Assembly (NCBI GenBank): GCA_030432695.1
Contig: JAUILN010000006.1
Coordinates: forward strand, 1 to 64,000
Origin: a bacterium
Lineage (GTDB): Bacteria; Planctomycetota; UBA1135; UBA2386
DNA length: 64,000 nucleotides
Direction of reading: 5' to 3'
Below are positions 52,642 to 61,645 of the stretch, in pieces. The notes under the pieces were generated by a model. That model saw only the letters and a list, made by a program, of their open reading frames with translations, had not been told where the DNA came from and ran no database searches. How positions within the stretch are numbered: the first letter of the stretch is position 1; each line of letters starts with the position of its first letter. The translations under genes were made by a program, and so were the position numbers.

Positions 52642-54150
52642 ATGTTCCTGCTGCAGAGATCCCGTTCCATTCTCCTCCTTCCCACAGCCACCCTGCTCGC
52701 GCTGCCACTCACCGCCCAGGACCGGCGCGCGTGGGACGACTTCGACATCGTCGACCAGGTCGAGGACGAGCTGCTGTTCGACACCTCGGTCCCGGCCAAC
52801 GACCTCGACGTGACGGTCGACGACGGCGTGGTCGTCCTGGTGGGCGAGGTCGACACCATGCTCGCCGAGGACCGCGCGGTGCGACTCGCCGAGTCGGTCC
52901 GCGGCGTCACCGCGGTCGTCGACGAGATCGACGTGATGCCGAACCCGCCGCGTGCCGACTGGCAGGTCGAGAACGCAGTCGAGGAGGCGCTGCTGCGCGA
53001 TGCCGCCACCGACAGCTACGAGCTCGAGGTGCTGGTCGCCGACGGCACCGCGATCGTTTCCGGACAGGTCGACTCCTGGCAGGAGAAGGCGCTCAGCGAG
53101 AAGGTGATCCGCGGGGTCCGCGGCGTGGTCGCGGTCGACAGCTCGATCCGGGTCGCGCGCAAGGGCGAGCGGCCCGATCCCGAGATCGCGGCCGACGTGC
53201 GGGGCGGCCTGCGCTGGGACGCTCTGGTCGACCATCTCGGCATCGACGTCGCGGTCACCGACGGCGTGGTCCAGTTGAGCGGTGTCGTCGGCAGCGCCGC
53301 AGAGAAGCGACGTGCCCGCTCCGACGCCTGGATCGCCGGCGTCACCCGCGTCGACGATGCCGACCTGAAGGTCGAGGCCTGGGCCGACGACGAGGGCGAG
53401 AAGGAGGGGCTTCCGGCGCCGGCTCCCGATGCGGTGCGCGACGCGCTGCACCAGGCGCTGCTCCTCGACTCGCGGGTGCACTCCGACGACGTGCGGGTGT
53501 ACTTCGACGGTCTGACCGCGACGCTCCGCGGTGAGGTCCACGATCTCGCCGCCAAGCGCGCCGCGGCGACGTGTGCGCGCAACACGGTGGGCGTCCATCG
53601 GGTCGAGAATCGTCTGAAGGTCCGGCCCGGCGACGTCGCCGACGCCTCCGTCGAGGATTCGGTGCGGGCCTGGTTCCGCGCCGATCCGTTGATCGAGCGC
53701 TACGCGCTGGAGGTCGAGGTCCGTGACGGCACCGCGCGGCTGACCGGCCGCGTCGACGACGTGCGCGAGAAGCTGCGCGCCGAGCAGCTCGCCGCCCGGA
53801 CCCATGGCGTCCGCGAGATCGAGAACCGCGTCGACGTGGTGGCTTCGACGGCCTACGTCTTCGATCCGTACGTCGACGTCGACTCGCCGCTGGACCGTCG
53901 CTGGTACTTCCGCCCGCCGCACAACGCGCCGATGGACGACGACTGGCTGCGCGACGAGGTCGAGGAGGAGCTGTTCTGGAGTCCCTACGTCGATTCCGAC
54001 CAGGTCGAGATCCGGGTCGAGGACGGCACGGTCACCCTGTCCGGCGAGGTCGACTCGCGGCTGGAGGAGCGGATGGCGATCGAGAACGCCTGGCAGGCCG
54101 GCGCGACCCATGTCCGCGATCGCCTGTCGACCGGGCGCGACGGTTCCTGA
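52642..54150 (+). CDS. Secreted protein with six BON domains
   Basis: A 502-residue exported protein: signal MFLLQRSRSILLLPTATLLA, then about six BON domains in a row. Each follows the pattern charged helix, 'V.DG...L.GxV', helix, 'V..V.N'. Examples are DLDVTVDDGVVVLVGEVDTM, LEVLVADGTAIVSGQVDSWQ, IDVAVTDGVVQLSGVVGSAA, LEVEVRDGTARLTGRVDDVR and VEIRVEDGTVTLSGEVDSRL. BON domains bind phospholipid or peptidoglycan-linked partners in the periplasm (OsmY has two). Six copies is unusually many. Domain 4 carries a degenerate motif (VRVYFDGLTATLRGEVHDLA). The start at 52642 begins the signal peptide. Confidence 0.85.
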   Translation: MFLLQRSRSILLLPTATLLALPLTAQDRRAWDDFDIVDQVEDELLFDTSVPANDLDVTVDDGVVVLVGEVDTMLAEDRAVRLAESVRGVTAVVDEIDVMPNPPRADWQVENAVEEALLRDAATDSYELEVLVADGTAIVSGQVDSWQEKALSEKVIRGVRGVVAVDSSIRVARKGERPDPEIAADVRGGLRWDALVDHLGIDVAVTDGVVQLSGVVGSAAEKRRARSDAWIAGVTRVDDADLKVEAWADDEGEKEGLPAPAPDAVRDALHQALLLDSRVHSDDVRVYFDGLTATLRGEVHDLAAKRAAATCARNTVGVHRVENRLKVRPGDVADASVEDSVRAWFRADPLIERYALEVEVRDGTARLTGRVDDVREKLRAEQLAARTHGVREIENRVDVVASTAYVFDPYVDVDSPLDRRWYFRPPHNAPMDDDWLRDEVEEELFWSPYVDSDQVEIRVEDGTVTLSGEVDSRLEERMAIENAWQAGATHVRDRLSTGRDGS

Positions 54151-54163
54151 TCCTGCGCGGGCC

Positions 54164-55084
54164 TCACGCCCCGCCCCGCAGTTCCTCGAGTTCCTCCAGC
54201 GTGCGCGGCCAGTCCTTGCGCAGCAGCTGCGACAGACCCCGGTCGGCGAGCAGCCGGCCGGCGTTCTGGCACTCCGCGCAGTAGTTGCACTCGTTGCTGG
54301 CGTAGCGGATCCGCTGGACGGGGTGGCCGCAGATCGGGCAGGGCGCGCGGTAGCGACCGTGCACCGCCATGCCGTCGCGGAATGCGGTGACCTTCTCGGG
54401 GAAGCCATCGCCGACCTGGGCGCGCAGCCGCTCGGTCCAGATCCGCAGCACGTTGCGGGTCGCGTCGAACAGGCGCTCGAACTCGGCGGACTCGAGGCGC
54501 GACGTGAGGCGCACCGGCGACAGCCGGGCCGCGAACAGGATCTCGTCCGAGTAGGCGTTGCCGATCCCGTCCAGGACCCGCGGGTCGGTCAGCGCGCGCT
54601 TCAATGTGCGGTTCTCGCGGGTCAGTGCCGCGGTGAACGTCGGCAGGTCGGTGCTCAGCGGATCGAGACCGCCGCGGTCGAAGGTCGCGAGGGCGTCCCG
54701 GCCGCGGACCAGGTGTAGCGAGGACCGCTTCTTCGTGGCTGCCTCGGTGAGCCACAGGGTGCCTTCGCCCCAGTCGAAGCGCGCCAGCAGCGCCTTCGGT
54801 CCCGCCGGCGGCTTGCGGTCCGGTGTCCGCCAACGCAGGCGCCCGGCGATCATTGGATGGATCACCGCCAGCGTCTCGTCGGACCCTTCCTCGGCGAAGG
54901 AGAGCACGATCCGTTTGCCGATCCGGAACACCTCGGTGCAGGTCCTGCCGACCAGCGAACCCGGCGCCAGCTCGACCGTGCGCAGCAGATTCGCGCCGAG
55001 AACCTCGATTCCCCGCAGCTCCCGACCGCGGACGAACGCGTCGAGCCGCTCCACGTAGACGGTGACGTCGGGCAGTTCCGGCAC
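54164..55084 (-). CDS. Fpg/Nei-family DNA glycosylase/AP lyase
   Basis: A 306-residue base-excision enzyme. The N-terminal MPELPDVTVYVERLDAFVRG supplies the catalytic Pro1/Glu2 exposed after Met removal; the DVTVY variant leans towards the Nei-like branch rather than classical MutM (PELPEVE). IGNAYSDEILFAARLSP is the helix-two-turn-helix, and PCPICGHPVQRIRYASNECN followed by YCAECQNAG gives the C-terminal zinc finger. Length is slightly long. Cytoplasmic; would excise oxidised pyrimidines or purines. Divergent from the UvrD/PcrA helicase, another repair gene. Confidence 0.88.
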   Translation of the reverse strand: MPELPDVTVYVERLDAFVRGRELRGIEVLGANLLRTVELAPGSLVGRTCTEVFRIGKRIVLSFAEEGSDETLAVIHPMIAGRLRWRTPDRKPPAGPKALLARFDWGEGTLWLTEAATKKRSSLHLVRGRDALATFDRGGLDPLSTDLPTFTAALTRENRTLKRALTDPRVLDGIGNAYSDEILFAARLSPVRLTSRLESAEFERLFDATRNVLRIWTERLRAQVGDGFPEKVTAFRDGMAVHGRYRAPCPICGHPVQRIRYASNECNYCAECQNAGRLLADRGLSQLLRKDWPRTLEELEELRGGA

Positions 55085-55161
55085 GTGCGCACAGTACGCC
55101 GTCGCGATCGTCGCGGGCGACCTCTTCTCCCGGCCGCCGCGGTGTGGTTCCCTGGTCGGCG

Positions 55162-57366
55162 ATGGATCCGATCGTCGACGACCTGAATCCGGCGCAGCGC
55201 GAGGCAGTGGAATACGGCGAGGGCCCGCTGATGGTCCTGGCCGGCGCGGGTTCGGGGAAGACGCGGGTCATCACCCGGCGGATCGCCCGCCTGCTCCGCG
55301 AGGGCGTGCCGGCCTCGTCGATCCTGGCGTTGACGTTCACCAACAAGGCGGCGGGGGAGATGGCCCACCGCGTCGAGCAGCTCGGCGGCCGGCGGGTGCT
55401 GGTGTCGACCTTCCACTCGACCTGCGCGCGGTTCCTGCGCGACGACGGCGAGCGCATCGGCTTCCCGCGCGACTTCTCGATCTACGACACCCAGGATCGC
55501 GACGCCTGCCTGAAGCTGCTGATGCAGGAGCACGGGCTCGATCGGGAGAACGTCAAGTCCTCGGCGGTGGGGCGGCGGATCTCGCAGCTCAAGAACCTCG
55601 GCGTGACGCCGGACGAACTGGTGGTCGGCTACAGCCCCGTCGACCGCATCGTCGAGCGGCTGTTCGGGCCCTACCAGCAGATGATGCTGAGGCTCGGCGC
55701 GATGGATTTCGACGACCTCATCGCGCACTTCCTGCAGCTCCTCGCCGAGTTCCCCGACGTGGCCGAGGCCTACCAGCAGCGCTTCCCCTGGCTGTTGGTC
55801 GACGAGTTCCAGGACACCAACCGGGTCCAGTACGACCTGCTGAAGCGGATGGTCGGCGGCAGTCGCAACCTCTGCGTGGTGGGCGATCCGGACCAGTCGA
55901 TCTACCGGTTCCGCGGCGCCGAGGTCCGCAACATCCTCGACTTCCAACACGACTACGCCGATACCCACGTGGTCCGGCTGGAGCAGAACTATCGCTCGAC
56001 CGCGACCATCCTGCGGGCTGCCGAGGGGGTCATCGAGAACAACGAGGAGCGGCTCGACAAGCGGCTGGTGACCGAGAACGACGACGGCACCCCGCTGGTC
56101 GTGCACCGCTCGAACGGGCCGCACCAGGAAGCCCGGCAGATCGCGACGGTCATCGACTCGCTGGTCGGCGATGGCGTCGAGGCCGACGAGATCGCGGTGT
56201 TCTACCGAAGCCACTACCTGAGCCGCGGCATCGAGGAGGGGCTCCGCGAGATCGCGATCCCCTACCGGATCGTCGGCGGCGTGTCGTTCTTCGAGCGGCG
56301 CGAGATCAAGGACCTGCTGGCCTACGTGCGGGTCCTGGTGAACCCGCTCGACGACGTGTCGATGGAGCGGATCGTCAACGTGCCACCGCGCGGCATCGGG
56401 CGGGTCTCGCTCGACAAGCTGCGCCGCGCGGCGATCGATGCGGGGATGTCGCTCTACGAAGGCATCGGGGATCCGGGCGTGCGCGGGGTCCTGTCCGGCA
56501 AGGCCAAGAAGGGCATCGAGAACCTGGCCGCTGCGCTGGAGAAGGCCCGGCCACTGGTCGCAGAGAGCGCGCATGCGCCGATGAAGGTGGTCGCCGACGG
56601 CGTCGACTACCTGGCGTGGATCGGTGACAGCGGCGATCCGGAGGACGAGGCCCGGCGTGAGAACCTCGCCGAGCTGTTCAACGATGCGATGGTCTTCGAC
56701 GAGGAGCACGGCGGTGGGCTGGCCGGCTACCTGCAGCACGTCTCGCTGATGACCTCGGCGGACCGCGAGCAGGGCGAGCAGGGGCCGCGGGTGTCGCTGA
56801 TGACCGTGCACGCCGCCAAGGGCCTGGAGTTCGACCACGTGTTCGTCGCCGGTCTGGAGGAGGGCCTGTTCCCGAGCCAGCGCGCGCTGGAAGAGGCCGG
56901 CGGGCTCGAGGAGGAGCGGCGGTTGATGTACGTCGCGCTGACCCGCGCACGGCAGTCGCTGTGGCTCGGCTACGTCGACCAGCGGATGGTCGCGGGGCGG
57001 ATGCAGGGGCAGGAGCCGTCGTCGTTCCTGCGCGAGATCCCGCCGGACTGCATGGCGGCGAGCGATCAGTACGACGAGCCGTGGTCGGAGCCGGATGCCT
57101 TCTCGCGGGACGTGTTCGGCGACGACTCGAATGCGGGCGACATCGGGGGTGGCGGTTCGTTCGAGCCGGACTACTCCCAGGAGCAGCCCTCGTTCGGTCC
57201 CGGGGTCCGGGTGGTCCATCCGGCCTACGGCTACGGCAGCGTGGTCCGCATGTCTGGGCAGGGCACGATGGCCAAGGCCACGGTGCGCTTCGACGATTCC
57301 GGGGAACGGACGCTGATCCTCGAGTATGCCGGTCTCCGCGTCGTGCCGGCGTGGGAAGCCCAGTGA
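55162..57366 (+). CDS. uvrD: UvrD/PcrA-type superfamily I DNA helicase
   Basis: A 734-residue ATP-dependent 3'-5' DNA helicase. Motif I VLAGAGSGKTRVITRRIARL, Ia LALTFTNKAAGEMAHRV, II WLLVDEFQDTNRVQYDLLKR, III VVGDPDQSIYRFRGAE, V/VI region VSLMTVHAAKGLEFDHVFVA and LMYVALTRARQSLW. The C-terminal tudor-like PcrA domain (GVRVVHPAYGYGSVVRMSGQ) is present. Full length, functions in nucleotide excision and mismatch repair and in removing stalled RNA polymerase. The first in-frame ATG with a sensible N-terminus is 55162 (DPIVDDLNPAQREAVEY). Next to the Fpg/Nei gene, forming a small repair neighbourhood. Confidence 0.95.
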   Translation: MDPIVDDLNPAQREAVEYGEGPLMVLAGAGSGKTRVITRRIARLLREGVPASSILALTFTNKAAGEMAHRVEQLGGRRVLVSTFHSTCARFLRDDGERIGFPRDFSIYDTQDRDACLKLLMQEHGLDRENVKSSAVGRRISQLKNLGVTPDELVVGYSPVDRIVERLFGPYQQMMLRLGAMDFDDLIAHFLQLLAEFPDVAEAYQQRFPWLLVDEFQDTNRVQYDLLKRMVGGSRNLCVVGDPDQSIYRFRGAEVRNILDFQHDYADTHVVRLEQNYRSTATILRAAEGVIENNEERLDKRLVTENDDGTPLVVHRSNGPHQEARQIATVIDSLVGDGVEADEIAVFYRSHYLSRGIEEGLREIAIPYRIVGGVSFFERREIKDLLAYVRVLVNPLDDVSMERIVNVPPRGIGRVSLDKLRRAAIDAGMSLYEGIGDPGVRGVLSGKAKKGIENLAAALEKARPLVAESAHAPMKVVADGVDYLAWIGDSGDPEDEARRENLAELFNDAMVFDEEHGGGLAGYLQHVSLMTSADREQGEQGPRVSLMTVHAAKGLEFDHVFVAGLEEGLFPSQRALEEAGGLEEERRLMYVALTRARQSLWLGYVDQRMVAGRMQGQEPSSFLREIPPDCMAASDQYDEPWSEPDAFSRDVFGDDSNAGDIGGGGSFEPDYSQEQPSFGPGVRVVHPAYGYGSVVRMSGQGTMAKATVRFDDSGERTLILEYAGLRVVPAWEAQ

Positions 57367-57436
57367 CGCCGGTGACCCCCGCGGCTTTGGTGGCCTCGTT
57401 GGACCTGCGATACTCCGCCGCCTGGACATCCTGAAA

Positions 57437-58375
<939 letters not shown>

Positions 58376-58553
58376 GGCCGACGACGGGAGGAGCGGGGAC
58401 GGGCGGGTCCGGCCTGGCTTCGCCTCGGCCGTACCGGGGTGACGACGTAACGCGGGGTGCGCTCGGGGTTGCAGGTCCGGGAGGTCCGGCTATCCTCGTT
58501 CGGCCCCCGAGGACCGGCCTGCCCGCCGTCCGAGTTTTCCACGCAACAGCAGG

Positions 58554-61433
58554 GTGAGCGGGACCTTGAAGCTGACGCTCCAGATCCTCGACGCCGGGGA
58601 GACCTTCTTCCGGCCGCTCGAGGACCGGGCCATCACGATCGGAGCCTCCGACGATGCCGACATCCGGCTCGTCGACGAACGGATCGCCCCTCTCCATGCC
58701 CGGATCGAGCCCCTCGAGGGTGAGGACGGCTGTCGTCTGGTCGATCTCGGTGCTGCTGGCGGCACCCGGCTCAATGGCGACGACGTGGTCCAGGCCCGGC
58801 TCGCGGTCGGCGACCGGATCGAGATCGGCTGCGCCGTGTTGGTCGTCGGCCAGCGGGTGGATCGGCCGAGGACCGCCGACGACGTGCTCGCCGACGGCCT
58901 CGTCGGCCGCGCCGACCGGCGAGCGGCGCGCGCCCGAGCTGCGGAGTCCGGTCGCCGTCGCGCGATCGTTCTCGGACTCGTCGGCGCGGTCGTCGGCGTG
59001 TTGCTGTTGGCATGGTGGAGCCAGCAGGCCGGTGGCTATCCGATGCGCTGGGGCGACTACCAGCGTGCGGTCCGCGAGGGACGGCTCGACACCGCCTCCG
59101 AACTGGTGGCCGGGTTCCGCGGCGACTGGGCCGCCGGTGATGCCGAGCGCGGCATGGTGCTCGACGAGGCCGAGGCCCGGATCGCTGCGGTCCGCTCGGC
59201 GATCGCCGCGGAGACGGAGCGGGTGGTCGAGGAATCACCGCGGGTGTCGCGGGCCGAGCAGATCGCGACGCTGAAGAGTCGGGCTTCGGGTCCGGCCGAC
59301 GAGCCGGGGGCGATCGCCGCACGGGTCGCGCTGGCCCGCATCGAGGACCTCCGCCGCGAGGGTCTGGAGGACGGCGCCGCGCAGCCCGAGTTGGTCGCCG
59401 ATGGTGCGGAGAGCCTCTCCGGTGCTGCTGCCGGGACGCCGGACGGAGCGGGTGGGGAATCGGTCGAGGAGTCGGGCGTCGGTAGGACCGAGCCTGTGTC
59501 CCAGGCCGATGCCGCCGAGGTTTCGGCCCGGCTTCGTGAGATCGTGGCCGCTCGCGACGCCGGCCGCTTCGTCGAAGCACTCGAGCTGATGGAGCAGGCG
59601 CTCTCGACGACGCCCCAGGCCGCCGCGAAGCCATTGCTGGATGCTCGGATCACGCTGCGCCAGACCGTGGCCACGGAGATGCGCCGCCTGCTCGATGCCG
59701 CGCGCGATGCCGTCTCCGCCGGCACCGTGGAGAGCGTCGACCGTGCACTGGCCGCGCTGCGCGAAGATGCGCTGCGGTTCCCGTTCAGCGGCGAGTTCGG
59801 CAAGCTCAGCGACGAGATCGAGTCGTTGCAGGGTTACCGCGAACGGCTCGAAGAGCAGGCAGCGGCCCTCGCTCAGGCCGGGTCCTCCAAGTCGATCGAC
59901 TACGCCGACGTCAGCGCGACCCTCACCGCGGCGCGCGACGCGGACCGCAACGGCGACTACAAGCGCGCCGTCTCGCTCTACGGAACCCTCGCGACGAGTC
60001 TGCGCGATCGGGATCCCGGCTTCGCGGCGAGTCTGGACGGACGGCGGCAGGATCTGGAGTACGTCGTCGCGCTGCAGGACTGGCTGGTCGAGACCGCGCC
60101 GGAGTCGCTCGGTGACGGGGTTCGCGACATCCCTCCGGCGGAACTCGCCACGCTGTGCAAGAAGCACCGCGCCAGTCCGTCGGCGATGGTCGGTGCCGGC
60201 GTGCTCGCCTACCTGCACGGTGCGCGCGACACCGCCGAGGAGCTGTTGGTGGCCGCGCTGCGTGGCGAGTCGCAGCTCGCCGAGCCGATCAACGGCATCA
60301 TCGCGCGCGGTCGCGGCGAGTCCGCCGACGGCCTCGGCTATCAGGTCGTGAAGGGCGCGTTCGTCTCCGAGCGCGAGCTGCGCGTGCAGGAGCGGGCCAA
60401 GGAGTTGGAGCGCACCCTGGCGGCGATGCTTCGCGCCAAGCCCGAGGCCCGCGAGGAGCAGCTCGAGAAGGTGCTGGCGGCCGGGCCCGCGGAGCTGGAC
60501 GCGCTGGTCGTCGCGATGCGGCGCAAGGCCGAGCAGCTGTCCGACAAGGTCCACGACGATCCCTTCCGCAAGCACCACGAGAAGGTCGCCGCGCTGCGGA
60601 CCGATCTCGACGCGGCACGCACCGCGGCGCTCGACCTGATCTTCGACGAGGTCCGCTACTTCTATCCCTACAAGCCGCCCGCGGTGTCGGCCGAGAAGGC
60701 CAGCGAGTACGCGAAGGTCCAGGCCGAGGTCGACGAACTCGTCGAGGCGGTCCGCGACATCTGGGAGGGCGACGGTCCCAGCAAGCCAGTGCCGGCCGGT
60801 CTGCGCCGGACCCTGGAAGACCTCGATTGGCTGCTCGAGCAGCTAGCCGGTTTCGCCGAGAGCATGCCCGAGGTCGAGGCCGACGTGCAGTGGGCCCGCT
60901 CGCTACCGACCGACGGTGAGCCGCTCAGCGTGCAGTCGTTCTGCTGGGACCTGCGCGAGCTGAAGGACCGCCGCCACGCGCACGGCATCCGGGCCTTCAA
61001 CCGCTCGGTCGAGGATCTGATGAGCAAGGCGGAACTCGCCAACGTCGAGATCACCAACGCCTACCGCGAGATGTTCGGCCGCCGCCCGCTGGCAGTTTGC
61101 GACAAGGTCCTCGAAGCCGCCCGCAGCCACGCCGAGGAGATGGCGACCCTGGGGTACTTCTCGCACCACTCGCCGACCCCGGGCCGCGGCTCGCCCTTCG
61201 ATCGGATGAAGGCTGCCGGCTACACGATGGGTGCCAGCGAGAACATCGCGCTCCACGGCTCGGCCGCCTCGGCGCACCAGGGCTGGACCCACTCCTCCGG
61301 CCACCACCGCAACCTCCTCGCCGCCTCGCACCGCGAGTTCGCCGTCGGCAACTCGGGCCGCTACTGGGTCCAGAACTTCGGCCGCGGCGAGAGCTACAGG
61401 AACGCGGACTCCTACATCAACGCGACGCGTTGA
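58554..61433 (+). CDS. FHA - TM - CAP-domain fusion protein
   Basis: A 959-residue protein starting at a GTG preceded by CAGCAGG. Residues about 5-100 form an FHA domain (TFFRPLEDRAITIGASDDAD, ADIRLVDERIAPLHARIEPL, LVDLGAAGGTRLNGDDVVQA, VGDRIEIGCAVLVVGQ), which binds phosphothreonine. A TM segment (RAIVLGLVGAVVGVLLLAWW, about 135-155) places the rest outside: a long helical/coiled region (about 160-820) and a C-terminal CAP domain (about 840-945; LEAARSHAEEMATLGYFSHH, MKAAGYTMGASENIALHGSA, WTHSSGHHRNLLAASHREFA). This would connect a cytoplasmic phospho-reader with an extracytoplasmic domain. The 3' end lies in a palindrome. Confidence 0.9.
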   Translation: MSGTLKLTLQILDAGETFFRPLEDRAITIGASDDADIRLVDERIAPLHARIEPLEGEDGCRLVDLGAAGGTRLNGDDVVQARLAVGDRIEIGCAVLVVGQRVDRPRTADDVLADGLVGRADRRAARARAAESGRRRAIVLGLVGAVVGVLLLAWWSQQAGGYPMRWGDYQRAVREGRLDTASELVAGFRGDWAAGDAERGMVLDEAEARIAAVRSAIAAETERVVEESPRVSRAEQIATLKSRASGPADEPGAIAARVALARIEDLRREGLEDGAAQPELVADGAESLSGAAAGTPDGAGGESVEESGVGRTEPVSQADAAEVSARLREIVAARDAGRFVEALELMEQALSTTPQAAAKPLLDARITLRQTVATEMRRLLDAARDAVSAGTVESVDRALAALREDALRFPFSGEFGKLSDEIESLQGYRERLEEQAAALAQAGSSKSIDYADVSATLTAARDADRNGDYKRAVSLYGTLATSLRDRDPGFAASLDGRRQDLEYVVALQDWLVETAPESLGDGVRDIPPAELATLCKKHRASPSAMVGAGVLAYLHGARDTAEELLVAALRGESQLAEPINGIIARGRGESADGLGYQVVKGAFVSERELRVQERAKELERTLAAMLRAKPEAREEQLEKVLAAGPAELDALVVAMRRKAEQLSDKVHDDPFRKHHEKVAALRTDLDAARTAALDLIFDEVRYFYPYKPPAVSAEKASEYAKVQAEVDELVEAVRDIWEGDGPSKPVPAGLRRTLEDLDWLLEQLAGFAESMPEVEADVQWARSLPTDGEPLSVQSFCWDLRELKDRRHAHGIRAFNRSVEDLMSKAELANVEITNAYREMFGRRPLAVCDKVLEAARSHAEEMATLGYFSHHSPTPGRGSPFDRMKAAGYTMGASENIALHGSAASAHQGWTHSSGHHRNLLAASHREFAVGNSGRYWVQNFGRGESYRNADSYINATR

Positions 61434-61454
61434 TGTAGGAGTCCGCGGTCCTGT
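61396..61454. terminator. 59-nt near-perfect palindrome at the end of the FHA-CAP gene
   Basis: Arms of 29 bases (28 paired; one A/G mismatch) around a single central base. The last codons of the gene (NADSYINATR and the TGA) lie in it, so the opposite strand reads almost the same peptide. The innermost bases cannot pair sterically, but the stem would be very stable. Likely terminator, possibly an mRNA 3'-end structure. Confidence 0.7.
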
Positions 61455-61540
61455 CGATTGGCTGGATGCGAGACCGCTGGCGCGGCCTCGCGTCGCCCTG
61501 GCGTGCGGTCCCGGCGGTGAGCGGGCCGCACCACGCACGG

Positions 61541-61571
61541 TTTGCTGGTGGTGCCTGGCACCAGCTGCAAA
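61541..61571. repeat. 31-nt imperfect palindrome with GGTGCC-T-GGCACC core
   Basis: TTTGC...GGTGCC and GGCACC...GCAAA pair at 13 of 15 positions around a central T. Shares its core with the elements at 35169, 37599 and 37654. Confidence 0.6.
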
Positions 61572-61645
61572 GCGCCTCGATCCCCTCCCTCCCTCCCTCC
61601 CACCCCCTGGCCCCTGCCCACACCCCGCGCTTCGATCTTCCCCAC

